This document shows positions 43,965-54,615 of a DNA stretch of 64,000 nucleotides, piece by piece. A program made the translations under genes and the position numbers. Below the pieces are notes generated by a model. The model was not told the origin of the DNA. It ran no database searches and was given only the letters and a program-made list of their open reading frames with translations. Position 1 is the first letter of the stretch; every line of letters begins with the position of its first letter. The stretch comes from Cladochytrium replicatum (taxonomy: Eukaryota > Chytridiomycota > Chytridiomycetes > Cladochytriales > Cladochytriaceae), in contig JAHLKD010000064.1 of NCBI GenBank assembly GCA_025526935.1, forward strand, positions 1-64,000. Direction: 5' to 3'.

Positions 43965-45011
43965 TCAGAATGTGGGAAGCTTTGGAAGGTTTTCACTGCC
44001 CAAGTTGGTCTTGTCGTTGATGTCAAACTCTTGGAAGTCAAAGTAGCACTCCTCTGCAGCAATGGCGTCCATGTTTCCACGGACAAAGCGTTCGAGCCTC
44101 ATGTTTTCGCGGGTGACAATAACCGTTGCCGTGTACGGAACCGTGTACTTTTTCTTAACAATCATCAGCGCGGCCTTGACCGCCGAGTTCTTTTTGACAA
44201 GGATGTCGCTCTTCAAGGTAAACTCCCTGGTCTTGGTCGTGGTCTGCTCCAAGCTCTTGTGCGCGCTGAACGTGAACGAGAGCGTAGACGTCGTGCTGAC
44301 ATCCACGATTCCGATCGACGCCTCCGCGCTCGCAGACACCTCGTAGCCAAGCTTGAAGCCCGAAGACTGGGTTGTCGTCGACGACTCGATCGTGGTTGAA
44401 GTGACTTCAATACCAGGCGACTGGTCCTGACTGGTCGCGTTCCGTATGATCATCGTATCGGCCTCCTCGACAGTTTCGTTGCTCGGGTCGTGCTTGATCT
44501 GCCCGAACGAGATCCGCTCGATCGTGAGGCCAGGATTGTAGATTTGCGCGACCCACGCTTCCCCAAGGTTGGGAGCGCCGGCCGTGTGGATCTCGTTTTG
44601 CGGCTCAGCGGCCGAAAGCCAACGTCCGGTGTTGGGACAAAAGATCGCGTACTTCCCGTTGAGGTTCGGGTTGGGGTCCTGGAACATATGGAATTGCAGC
44701 TCTTGCCATGCGCCACGGTCCCAGCTTTGATGAGCGCGACCATCCGGGTTCAAGGTGAGCTGGGTGTTCCAACCTTGATTTGAGCGTCAAAATCAGCCAG
44801 AATAGATCTCTCCATTTCAACTTTCATTACCTTGATTGCGAAGATAGTAAGTGTAATCCTTGCCGGGAACGCTGATGACGTCCCATTGCTCCCATACTCC
44901 GTTGTTGAGACCCTGCTCGATAACCATGTCTTCTCTCGCTCTCAGATTCCAACCCAGAGCGTTGGTCAAGACCAGCAAAAGGCCGCTCATATCATCAGTG
45001 ACGAGAACCAT
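43965..45011 (-). CDS. Aerolysin-like protein with lectin-type N-terminal domain (intact)
   Basis: Two exons (45,011-44,831 and 44,773-43,965) give 329 residues. The first ~130 (MVLVTDDMSGLLLVL, WEQWDVISVPGKDYTYYLRN, GKYAIFCPNTGRWLSA) look like a beta-trefoil or agglutinin-type module. The rest is the aerolysin/ETX-MTX2 type fold: ERISFGQIKHDP, a Ser/Thr-rich amphipathic stretch (STTIESSTTTQSSGFKLGYE, SASAEASIGIVDVS), TTKTREFTLKSDILVKKNSA and the VPYTATVIVTREN strand. Such proteins oligomerise and insert a beta-barrel or act in vesicle or defence roles in eukaryotes. No signal peptide is seen, as in many fungal homologues. A divergent homologue lies at 45,579 and a fossil copy at 49.7-50.6 kb. 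Confidence 0.82.
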
Positions 45012-45578
45012 TTCGAGTTGTTGACGTAGGGAATGATCAAAGACCTGGAAGAATGTGTTGGGAAAACAAGCAGCAGATGTCTTCTTTATGAATGAACCGA
45101 GACTAAGTTTACACTAATGGCTCGAAAATGGCTGCCCACGTTGCCAGCTTAAACTTTTTTTGGACGCCATTAATTCAAAATCCTAACAAAAAGCACACAC
45201 CAGTGTGGTGTACACCTGCAGCCAAAAATACACCAAGAGCAATCCCGGGTATTAGTTTATGTGGTTCGTGATCTAAGAGGCAGAATCTCCAAGAGAGGTT
45301 CGAGCGACAAGTCTTGAATAGATCGCGGTGTTATCCACCACGGTGTCTGTCTCTGTCGCCACTCAAAAATATTTTCAGAACCGCGAAGTTTTCCGGACCA
45401 TAATCAGATGGTTCACTTCCGCGTTCAGCCATATTCAGCCTTTCTACGCCATAGATGGACCAACCACATTTCCGGGCTGTCAAAGACTTAAAGCTGCGTC
45501 CTCATTTCCTCCCACCATCAAGCACTTTCCGACTACATCAAACACTAGTCACCCAACTTCAAGCAAACGGTGAGGAAA
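45012..45578. promoter_or_regulatory. Divergent promoter between two aerolysin-like genes
   Basis: These 567 bp separate the two homologous start codons. I see no gene and no long inverted symmetry between the halves. Shared control of the pair is plausible but not shown. Confidence 0.5.
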
Positions 45579-46599
45579 ATGGCCCTCATTACCAAGAACA
45601 TGGCGGATCTGCGATACGTCTTCAGATCAAAGTGGGGCTCCAACCTACGAGGCGGCAAGGACGGCGACGGTGGATGGGCGATGCAGTTTTTCAACGACGG
45701 GACTTCCGAGCAGTGGGACGTCCTTGGATCAGACCAGCCCAACACGTACTTCCTCAGGAACGTCAGTACGTGTTCCCCCCAATACATGAGGAAGAAGCCA
45801 TTTATCTCACTTCCTTCGCTTTGTAGCTACTAATCTGTTGCTGTCCATCAACAACGATGGGTGGGTCAGATGCGCTGGCGAGCAAGACTGGGCCAGGTTC
45901 CAGTTCCATCAAACCGATACGGGGGTCGCACTTTTCGCGGTCCGAAGCAGGAAATATCTTTCCGCACCGCAAAACCAAGGAATCCTTGAAGCTAACGACG
46001 CCATCGGACCGGCGGGCATCTGGCAAGCAAGAGTTATTACCACGTGCGTCGGTACGCTTCGAATCAACCTCCAGAAGCCAAATCCTCAGGGAAAGCCGAT
46101 TCTCGACCAAGCCAGCTCGGTCACCGTTCGAAACGCGACGCGCACGGCGCAGAAGCCCACCATGGAGATTGCCGGAACTGTAGCCGAGACTGTCACGTTG
46201 ACTACCACCGTGGGTTTCGAAATCGAGCGCACGATCGAAGTCAAGGCCGGTGTGGAGAAGGTCGGTGAGGTCAGCTCGAAGCTGTCGTTTGCTATGGACA
46301 TGGAATGGAGCAGCGCGAAAACGAGCGGTAAAGAGCGCAAGATCACGACCACATGCGAGGTCGACGTGCCACCTACCAAAGGTGTCAAGGCGACGTTGTG
46401 GGTGAACAAACAAAAGCTCGAAATTCCGTACGTCGCTCAGATGATCTTCCAGAACGGGAATCGCCGCTTTCTGAGGGATGTCGAGGGTGTCCTTGTCGCC
46501 AATTACGGTGAAACGTATTATGTCGACATCCAGGAGTACAAGTTGAACGACAAAACAATCGAAAATGCAAAAATCCCCACCATTGTTACTGTCAACTGA
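45579..46599 (+). CDS. Aerolysin-like protein with lectin-type N-terminal domain, second gene (intact)
   Basis: Exons 45,579-45,765 and 45,827-46,599 join in frame into 319 residues. The chosen ATG gives MALITKNMADLRYVFRSKWG, aligning with MVLVTDDMSGLLLVLTNALG of the divergent gene. The intron falls at the same place (after YFLRN/YYLRN). The N-terminal module has EQWDVLGSDQPNTYFLRN, LLLSINNDGWVRCAG and SRKYLSAPQN. The aerolysin-like half has SSVTVRNATRTAQKPTMEIA, VTLTTTVGFEIERTIEVKAG, KERKITTTCEVDVPPTKGVK and KLEIPYVAQMIF. No signal peptide is present. Divergence from the first gene is high, so the duplication is old. Confidence 0.82.
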
Positions 46600-46931
46600 T
46601 GATTGTGCATGTTCATGGAGAGCGTTTTCTGTACACACTTTGATGTTTTTTTTGTATTTTTGCCTCTGGCTCACAACTTTTTGAACTGCGTTTCTTTAAC
46701 AAAAAGCGATCAAACTACTTTCTTTCTGATGCTCAGGAAAAGCTGTAGCAATCCGCCTCGCGGTAGCGCGGTGGGGCTGCAAGGGCAATGTGTGTGATCT
46801 TACAATGGACGCAATGGGCATGTGATGAATTCAACGAAGGACGAATTGTTGTAGGTGTGGCTGTAAATGGAACTATCAAGTTGGCGATGTTATGAAGAGT
46901 GAAGTTGTCCAGATAAAACAATTCAACTCAT

Positions 46932-47737
46932 TCAGACCCATTTATTTGCATCCAACTGAAGAAAATCTCCAAACTCGCTTGCGTTCATAACGGTCCCATA
47001 GACATTCGAAACCCGGTTGTTTTCCATGTCAACGTACGTCATTAGATTCATTTTGGTGCCTGTTAGGAAGTACAGGTTTAATAACCAAAAGTTGAGCTCT
47101 GTAAATTTGTTCGCTTACTACTTGTTTCAATGGGAGGTTCTGGAGGAGGTTTAGAGATCCACCCCCCGTCAACTTGCATGTGCGATCGATCGCTCGCAAA
47201 GTGCTCAAACAGCATTTCCATTTGAACAACACGATAGTACCTAAAACGCAAATCCAACAGTGGTGATTGTCCAATCGCACGCCCTTCACACAAAGTCTCA
47301 CTTTCCAAACTGTTTCTTGACTTTGGGGATCGGGTGAAGCGCTTTGGTGTAGTATTGTAGTGCACTGGTGGGAAACTCTAGCGTTGAGTCGAGGTCGTAA
47401 ACGGTGCAGCCGTCCGTTTCAGATTTGATAACCGCAAAGACGTGGTAATCCTGAATAGCGAAATATCATTCCATGCTGATTGGCGGTGAACGCTTATTCA
47501 ACGTACCCAAACAACCAGATGGCGCGGCTCCTCCGACCCTTCGTCGCCTTCGTTGCTTTCTTCAGCGTCGTTCCTTATTCCAGCACGCTGGTACCATATT
47601 GGGATTGATTTCGACGGATTCGATACAAACACAGCGTATCCCGATATTCCTTGTTTCAAATCTCTCAATTTCTCCAACAGCCTGTACGTATTCTCCTCGC
47701 AGTATGCTGCTGTGTGTGCAAAAATGTCCCTGTCCAT
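46932..47737 (-). CDS. NTAQ1: Protein N-terminal glutamine amidohydrolase
   Basis: The enzyme deamidates N-terminal Gln to Glu, feeding the arginylation branch of the N-degron pathway. Exons read HTAAYCEENTYRLLEKL with the catalytic Cys, GYAVFVSNPSKSIPIWYQRA, VVW / DYHVFAVIKSE with the catalytic His, TVYDLDSTLEFP with the catalytic Asp, YYRVVQMEMLFEHFASDRSH, GGWISKPPPEPPIET, and MNLMTYVDM with SNVYGTVMNASEFGDFLQL near the end. The Cys-His-Asp triad, the WDYHV signature and the FASDRSHM block are all intact. About 200 residues, normal length. It is missing from Saccharomyces (which uses Nta1) but found in many other eukaryotes. Its ATG is 147 bp from the start of the divergent DJ-1-like gene. 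Confidence 0.93.
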
Positions 47738-47884
47738 TTTTCAGTGGCTTTGACATATTCCCAAAATCTACAACTTTCAGTGGCTTTGACATATTTGGAA
47801 ATTACCAAAATTTTCTCTTCGACTGTGCCTTTCCGTGCTGGTTCAACTTTTCCGTTTTTTCCCGGTGTGATCCTCCATCCTTCG
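47738..47884. promoter_or_regulatory. 147-bp divergent promoter with duplicated ATGTCAAAGCCACT motif
   Basis: On the minus strand ATGTCAAAGCCACTGAAA occurs twice with a 36-bp period (plus-strand AGTGGCTTTGACAT at 47,743-47,756 and 47,779-47,792). The inner copy ends five bases before the NTAQ1 ATG. Read as protein, both copies start MSKPLK, so they also form short upstream open frames out of phase with NTAQ1. Confidence 0.8.
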
Positions 47885-49254
47885 ATGCCTCTCCAAGTCG
47901 GCTGCGTGATCTTCAAGGTCTGGGAGCTTCTCGATCTCACCGGCCCGCTCTCCGTGCTCATGCACGCCGCCTCCCTCTCCACTGACAGAGAGGTTAGTTT
48001 CTCGGTCATCGGCCCATCCACAACCATCCCAGTCGAATCCGCCTCCCACTTCCCCACCATCCCCGCCTTCACTTTTACCACCGCCCCGCAATTTGACCTC
48101 ATCCTCGTCCCTGGCGGTTTCGGCACCCTCACAGCCTGCAACGACCAGTCCCTCCTGAACTTCCTCCGCGCGCAAGCACCCAAAGCTCAAATCATCGCGA
48201 GCATCTGCACAGGTAGCTCCCTTCTTGCTAACGCCGGGCTTCTCGAAAACCGTCGCGCGACGTCCAACAAGGCTGTGTTCGGCCTAATGGCCCAGTTTGG
48301 CTCAAACAAAGTGACATACGTCCGCAGCGCGCGGTTCGTCGAGGACGGAAACGTGTGGACTGCGAGCGGGGTCAGCGCTGGCGTGGACATGGCGTTCGCG
48401 ATCGCGGGGAAACTTTTTGGCGCCGAAGTTGCATCAGCTGTGTCGAAATCATGGGGTTATGAACCCCTCGGACCCACACACGACCCCTTTTGCGACCTCC
48501 ATCCCCCACCGAACACGATTAGATCTGCAATTGAGTACGGGGCCGTCAAGCTCATCGGCTGGAAGCTGGTCGATAACACACTGTCCACGCTGCTTAACAG
48601 ACGGAACAAGCGTCGCGTCGCCACCATCCTCATCGACGGCTTTGCGCTCCCGGAAGTCGCGTTCGTGAACGAGGCGTTGTTGTCCCTGACCAGTTCGCAC
48701 TGGTATGAGATCCTCCACGCACGAAACGAGGACGGTGGCGACAGAGTCGTGGCGCGAGGTGGATATGGCGAAAAGTTTTCGGACGTGATCGCCGTGCAGA
48801 CCGACCGCGGATTCTCAATCTCCCAACCGCTCGCCGACAGTTCCACCGACGTCGTGTTTGTCCCCTCAGTTTCTGACGCTGATCGACCTGAGATCCAACG
48901 TGTAGTTGACGCCATCGAAGAGGTACCAAAATCCGTTAACGTCATCGTATCCGGAAACATTGCCCAAAAACTCCAGGCGAAGCTTGGACTCGAGGTCATC
49001 TACGACGAAACTGGCTGGGTCAAGCACAACAACTACTTCTTCGCAAAGGATTCCCTCGGAGGTACGTATATCAAAAGTGATGGACTCACATATTTCAATC
49101 ATTTCACTGAATCACCGATAATTTATCTTTTACTTTAGCGTTGCGAGCTTGCGTTGTTGTCATGATTGGATTGGTGGGTGCTCAACGAGTTAAGAAGGGA
49201 TTGGTGGACATGGAACTCTCTGTCAAACACCTGCCCGCTGAAGTGAAAGTGTAA
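47885..49254 (+). CDS. Double DJ-1/PfpI-domain protein
   Basis: Two exons (47,885-49,061 and 49,139-49,254) join in frame into 430 residues. Domain 1 (about 1-200) begins VGCVIFKVWELLDLTGPLSV, has DLILVPGGFGTL and the nucleophile elbow IICTGSS-type (ASICTGSSLLANAGLL) followed by RRATSNKAVF. It ends with TASGVSAGVDMAFAI, as in isonitrile hydratase-like DJ-1 proteins. Domain 2 (about 245-430) starts RRVATILIDGFALPEVAF and repeats the fold with DVVFVPSVSDADRP and VNVIVSGNIAQKL, but no Cys sits at the elbow. The second half is therefore probably non-catalytic, perhaps a regulatory or structural partner. The substrate is unknown. Confidence 0.87.
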
Positions 49255-49654
49255 ACAGCACCCAGAAATATATTTGCGACATAAGTAATTTTAAGATGCT
49301 ACGACATCGTTTGAGAACTCCGGGTAGTTTCTCAGAACTTTGACGAACGAATCTTTCTTTCCCGGAAGCCTCTGCTCGGAATGTCTCTAAAATTCTGCGA
49401 ATCCCGCCTTCCCGTACTGTTTGTATTTTGCACGTCCTCATAGCTTTCGGCGCAGGTGTGCAGAACGAAACACTACGCTTGGTCGTGGTTGAAAATCGAG
49501 CCGGCAACGTTCTCGTACTTGATCTGTTTAATCCCATAAAACTTTCTTCGCACAAACTATCTTCTTTAACAAAAGAGAACCCCAGAAACAGAAACATTGA
49601 AAACCTTTTGAATAGCATTCCAGAGAGTGAAAATACGAGAGTTCAAAAGTAAGA
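49255..49654. other. Intergenic, no gene seen
   Basis: These 400 bp lie between the DJ-1-like gene and the aerolysin-like fossil. No supported gene or repeat is visible. Confidence 0.5.
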
Positions 49655-50640
49655 AGCCTTAGAAGGTTTTCGCTGCCCAAGTTAGCCGTATCGTTAATAT
49701 CGTACGTTTGGAAAAATAAAGCAGCACTCCTCGGCATCGCGTCCTCATGTTTCGCGGGTGACGACGGTTGTCGACGTATAAGGCTCGGTGCACTTTTTGA
49801 TCGCCGCGTTTTTCTTGACGAGGATATCGCACTTCAATGTAAACTCGCGGGTCTTGGTCGTGGTTTGCTCCAGGCTCTTGAACGTTAACAAGAGGGTAGA
49901 AGTTATGCTAGCATCGACGATACCGATCGACGTCTGCAGTAGCAGACACCTCTTAGCCAATTTTAAAGCCCGTGGACTGGGTCATCGTATGACTCGATCG
50001 TGGACGACGTGACTTCGTACCAGGCGACTGCCGCGTAACGAATGATCATGGTGTCGGCTTCCTCCACCGTTTCGTCGCTCGGGTCGTGCTTGATTTGGCC
50101 GAAAGTGATCATCTCAACGGTAACGCCGGGGTTGAAGATCTTCGCAACCCACGCTTCACCAAGGTTCGGAGAGGAAGTCATGGCTGGGTGAATCTTACTT
50201 TGCTCTTCAGCGACCGAAAGCCTACGGTTGGTGTTGGGGCAATAGATCCCGTACTTCCCTAAAGAGTTTGGGATCGGCCATCTGGAAGTGATGGAATTGC
50301 AGGTCTAACCACGCTCCACGGTCCCAGGTTTGGTGAATATGACAATCTGGGTGCAAGGTAAGCTGTGTGTTGTCAGCGTTTGTTGAACATATCACAATCA
50401 ATGAGGAATCTTTCCGCTTCTCTCAATGCGAAGAAATACCTTGGTTCTGAAGATAGTGATTGTGGCCCTTCATCGAGGATGGGGTCGAGTGTTTTTCAGC
50501 CGGCCATTTTTCAAACATCCCATTACTCCCACAGCGTTGAGATGCCAACCTTCCATCCTGGAGCCGTTCTCTTTGATGAAAGCTCATCAAAACATAGCGA
50601 GCATCGCCTCAAACTCATGCTTATTTAGAGGCTGAAGACA
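49655..50640 (-). pseudogene. Broken aerolysin-like gene copy (fossil)
   Basis: Minus-strand pieces such as SPNLGEAWVAKIFNPGV, TFGQIKHDPSDETVEEADT and SLEQTTTKTREFTLKCDIL are close to the intact gene at 43,965-45,011, closer than the intact divergent gene is. Several breaks are spread over its length, so it is not functional. The similarity suggests a fairly recent duplication of the minus-strand gene followed by decay. Confidence 0.8.
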
Positions 50641-50768
50641 ACTCGATCTGCTCTTTCGGCGAATTTGATATTTCAGAGAAGAGAGACATGAACACCACGA
50701 AAAAAGAAGACACCGTATACAAATGATGCGAAGAATGAAGAATGAGTTCACGGAACGAAACGTCCTTC

Positions 50769-53402
50769 CTATCGGATCACCTGCTTCCCTTTCTCATCCA
50801 TCGACATTGTCCCACCGACTTTCCCCGCTTCCTCAAGCTCCACAGCCGACGACTCCTCCCCCGTAGATCTAGTAACCTCCACCGCAATCCCAAGCAACGG
50901 ATCCACACGCCCACAATCAGCATCGACTTCGAAACCACCACCGTCCATGTCCTCGACCAATGGCTGACTAAACACAATATCGCTCACGTCCGATTCCTCC
51001 GACGGCGCAAGAGAGTTTGGCGAGATCGGTGTTGTCGGCAGATTCGCGTCGCGCGTCCAGCCATCGACCGGAACTGGATTCTGCGCTGCCCCAGTGGTCC
51101 CGGTCACAGGAGTCGAGAGGGCCTCAGACAGCAGTTTCGCCCGTATGGACGACGATGTCGACGAAACCGACGAGTCGCGTGGGAGGAAAGCTAGAGAGAG
51201 TTGTGACGAGCTTCCCGCGTTTGGCCGTGGACGCATTTGCGACCCGCCAGTCAGGCTCGAGAAGGATCCGAGCGCAGACTGCGAAACCGGTTCGTCGTCG
51301 TCCAGAGCCGTTGCGACCGCTTCATCGTCGTCAAAGCTAACTGTTTGGCGCACCGGTTGGGGCAGCGGTCCACGTCGACGAGGGGGGAGCGGTAACGGTG
51401 TTGGTGGGTTGGACTTGGTCGCGGTGCTGCTCATGGAATTGCTTCTCGTAAGCGGTCTGTATGGGAGTGCTGGGAGTGTGGGTATGTATATGCGGTGTGG
51501 TGGTGGTTTCGGCGATGAGTACGACCCGTTTTGGACGAGAACCCATGGAGCGCCTGTTGGTAGTGATGGTAGTGATGAAGGGCTGCCTGGGCCAGGGCTA
51601 CTGCTTTGCGAAGGATCCGGTGGGAGAATCGAGTATGGTGGTGGATCATCTGGTCTCCGGCTGCGGTGAATTCGAGTGAGATCACCGATCTCTTCATCGC
51701 TGTCCTCGCTCTCTGTCGAACTTGACAGGAACGGATTGAATGGTGCTCGAATAACTTGTTTCCCTTTGCGATATGACCTTACAGACAGAAGAGGCGATGT
51801 TCTGGGGAAAATCGATTCATGTTCGTCATTTCTTAATGGATCAATTCCAACAGAAGGTCCACTGTTTGACTGTTGTGTCTCCTCCGAAGATGACGCCCCT
51901 CCTGAAAGTCTCGTAGATTCCTGCTGGTCACCAGACGCTGACGGTGTTCCTTCCTCTGCTGCACGTTCCTTTGCAAGTAGTTCTGCGATGAGTGGGTCAT
52001 TCTTTGCGTACGCAGGTATCCAGGCTTCCCCTCCAGTCACTTTGTCATAGTCCAATCGTGGCATGATCTCAGGAGTCTCCTCCAACACACGAATGCAGTC
52101 ATCTTGCCCAACGCTCGCAAGAATGCAACCACACTCGAGATGAACAGGGCTTGTGTCCGTGAGCTCGATGACAACCTGCATGGAATGCTTCACTTCGACA
52201 TGCGCTGGCGGTGTAAGATGTAACGGTGTTCGGTAAGCGTCCACCGGTTTGTTCAGCGTCGGTGTGAAGGATCCCCGAGGAGGAATTTTTATGAGCACCT
52301 CCTCTTCGGCATATAACCCGTCCCCACCACCTGCCCCAGAACGCGCAAGTGTTGACGGGCTGCTCAACCAGCTTCCAACTCCGCGCAAAGTCCCTCCGCG
52401 ATGAATCCTCTGTCCATCATCGTCTCTTCTGCTATCCGATCCAGATCCGCCTGCATGGCTAGGTTCGGCTTGAATAAAATCAGCTGGATCAATCTCTGCA
52501 GGTTTCAGTCTCGCTCGAAGAATTCCTTCCTTTCCGCTCGGCCTAAACTCAGCTAGTTCGTATGACCCATCCGATTCCTGTGGCCGTACTTCCTCGCCAA
52601 CCCACCGAAATAGCTCACGCACACCTCGAACATAAATCCCTCTCGTGTCGCCAACGTAGTGGTGCTCCCGCATTACCAACCTAACGCGTTTGATCCGCAC
52701 TCCTTCTCGCGCAACATCTCTCGCAATCGCGATCCGGTAATTGAACTTTAGGGTATCCGAGGGTCCCAAAACAATCGAAGAAATTTCAATGTCATATTCG
52801 ACGGGGCTCGACTCTGGCGCAGAACGCCAACGTTTGGCATCGGGGAACATAATGCGTGGAATGAGACGTGGATCAAAGCTCACCCAAGGTGAAAGCTCGA
52901 TAGTTGAGACTTTGGGTTTGGGCACCACAAATCCTCCGTATTCTGGTGGCTCGACGAGTTCAGCTGTCAGCTCGTAGACCATTCTGGATTCGTAATTTTG
53001 ACCAGTCACCGGATGAACACCTCGAAAATAGTATGATGGGGGGTTCAGCCGCATGGAAGTTTGGGCCGCTGTTGCCTGTGGGTCTGGCACGGATTCGGGT
53101 AGTAATATTTCAAACGGAATTTCCAGCAACGATTGTGGAGCGAGAACTTCTGGCTGATAAAACAGGACCTCTTCCATGTTGAGGTGAATTCTGGTACGAT
53201 GCATCACCTCATTATCAGATCGGTGCATAAAGTTGCAAGCGGTTCGCGCCTGCACGGAAACCCTTAGCTTCTCCACAATCACCTGTTTCCGAGCCTTGTT
53301 CTCAAGTCGAACGAGGCCGCGGATGTAGCATGTCTCCAACCCGTAAAATCCATAGAGATACGTCTCTGCATCTGGAAGCGGGCACAACTGTACAGTGACC
53401 AT
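50769..53402 (-). CDS. Alpha-arrestin (ART-like) with PPxY motif
   Basis: This is a single 877-residue open frame without introns. It starts MVTVQLCPLPDAETYLYGFY; the N-terminal arrestin lobe has GLETCYIRGLVRLENKA and PSYYFRGVHPVTGQNYESRM, and the C-terminal lobe (about 195-420) has SSPVEYDIEISSIVLGPSD and HVEVKHSMQVVIELTDTSPV. A long Ser/Pro/Asp-rich tail follows with RRPDDPPPYSILPP. PPPY is the PPxY motif bound by WW domains of Rsp5/NEDD4-type ubiquitin ligases. Such adaptors direct ubiquitylation and endocytosis of plasma-membrane transporters. The segment GKQVIR occurs twice, once in the tail and once as the last residues. Many SP/TP sites suggest control by phosphorylation. Confidence 0.88.
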   Translation of the reverse strand: MVTVQLCPLPDAETYLYGFYGLETCYIRGLVRLENKARKQVIVEKLRVSVQARTACNFMHRSDNEVMHRTRIHLNMEEVLFYQPEVLAPQSLLEIPFEILLPESVPDPQATAAQTSMRLNPPSYYFRGVHPVTGQNYESRMVYELTAELVEPPEYGGFVVPKPKVSTIELSPWVSFDPRLIPRIMFPDAKRWRSAPESSPVEYDIEISSIVLGPSDTLKFNYRIAIARDVAREGVRIKRVRLVMREHHYVGDTRGIYVRGVRELFRWVGEEVRPQESDGSYELAEFRPSGKEGILRARLKPAEIDPADFIQAEPSHAGGSGSDSRRDDDGQRIHRGGTLRGVGSWLSSPSTLARSGAGGGDGLYAEEEVLIKIPPRGSFTPTLNKPVDAYRTPLHLTPPAHVEVKHSMQVVIELTDTSPVHLECGCILASVGQDDCIRVLEETPEIMPRLDYDKVTGGEAWIPAYAKNDPLIAELLAKERAAEEGTPSASGDQQESTRLSGGASSSEETQQSNSGPSVGIDPLRNDEHESIFPRTSPLLSVRSYRKGKQVIRAPFNPFLSSSTESEDSDEEIGDLTRIHRSRRPDDPPPYSILPPDPSQSSSPGPGSPSSLPSLPTGAPWVLVQNGSYSSPKPPPHRIYIPTLPALPYRPLTRSNSMSSTATKSNPPTPLPLPPRRRGPLPQPVRQTVSFDDDEAVATALDDDEPVSQSALGSFSSLTGGSQMRPRPNAGSSSQLSLAFLPRDSSVSSTSSSIRAKLLSEALSTPVTGTTGAAQNPVPVDGWTRDANLPTTPISPNSLAPSEESDVSDIVFSQPLVEDMDGGGFEVDADCGRVDPLLGIAVEVTRSTGEESSAVELEEAGKVGGTMSMDEKGKQVIR

Positions 53403-53859
53403 GCTTATTGAATTTCTGATTTGTCCGCAAGGTTGCTTGTGTGTAATCAGATGCCCTTGTGTGCCGACAATGTCCCAATGAGTGAATTCGAATGCGGTTC
53501 AACATGTAGATGCATAAGCAGCATCCACTGATTGTTTGTCCAGCAATGCTCTTTGTTCTGAGAGAAGACAATCCAAATCGTACAGGACAATCGACTCTCA
53601 CAGCTCAGGCGAAGGATTTACTCGACAACAAGCTAGGCTAAACGATTCGAGATATGAGAAAGAGCTCTGGCTTCCACCATCCCCAGATACTCTCAACCAA
53701 CCTTTCCAGGGGATAGATATACCTCTTGTGTTGAGTTTGTGGTGGAGCGGTAGAGGCTCAGCGTTGTTTGTAGACACTTTCTAGAGGCTGAGCACTTTTC
53801 TAGCTTTACAGGCATCACTAAGCCACTTGACTTTCTGTAAAAAAATTGAATTCGAATGG
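53403..53859. other. Intergenic, no gene seen
   Basis: The stretch should hold the promoter of the leftward arrestin gene. A short plus-strand frame (53,536-53,784) has no recognisable features. Confidence 0.5.
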
Positions 53860-54575
53860 AGAACCGGATTGGAGATGAGGTTCGACCATTATGCGATGGA
53901 CCGAGCTAGTAAGATTGGTTGTAAGTGCTGGATTGGTGGATAACAAGTGGTCTCTATTCCAACATGGACTGTTCGGCCTCGGATTCTCGGATTCAGCAAG
54001 CGGCTTCGCTCATATTCGCATATTGGAATGATGGAGGAAAAGTTTTTAGACTAGAAATGGAGTGGAGCGAGGTAGCCGTCGAGGAGGCCAGTATGGGGGG
54101 ACGTGTCGATGTACTGAACTGGTGGAGATCGAGAGGGCTAGTACACTCCAAGGCCATTGATTTTCGGAATAACTCAAAGTTTTGGATTGATGCAAGGCCA
54201 GTGGCATGCCGCTTTAAGTACAATTCGCTGGCGATGGAGTAGGCGTGTCGAAACAAACAGATGCTCGAGTGGTGGAGATCTCGCGGCCTCGAGCTGAAGA
54301 TCAGCAGTCAAGCAGTGATGTGGGAAAAGAGAAAACGTCGAATGGTTTGAGAGGAGAGCTTGGTTGAAATCATCGAGCGAATCTTGACGCTTCTCGGTAA
54401 TGCCCCAGTGTTGCTTTCGAAATTGGAATGGACATTTGCTCCCGCTTTGTTCTGCTCCCGCTATTACGAACTGCGTTTACATCTCTGCTCCAACTTTTGT
54501 GACAAGTTCGGCAGTAATTTGACGTGTATACGCTGCGATTGCGCATTCGCCAGTAGCGCTCTCCCCTGCTAGACG
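53860..54575 (+). pseudogene. Decayed copy of the ankyrin-like WW-x-x-SGL gene family
   Basis: Repeats resembling the intact gene at 55,134 are readable: RTGLEMRFDHYAMDRASKIG, VLDWWITSGLYSNM, RVDVLNWWRSRGLVHSKAID, MLEWWRSRGLELKISSQAV. Near 54,360 a new N-terminus-like LVEIIERILTLLGNAPVLLS appears, matching LPVEIIVRILLLLE of the intact gene. The pieces are in different frames and interrupted by stops. At least one, perhaps two, tandem copies decayed here. Confidence 0.8.
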
Positions 54576-54615
54576 GCACACGAATGCGAATTCCCTCCCG
54601 CAGCAAATGGTTTGT

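Noticed and set aside
50769-51700. Plus-strand Arg-rich and Gly-rich frames opposite the arrestin tail
   Set aside because: They are antisense shadows of the long Ser/Pro-rich arrestin frame.
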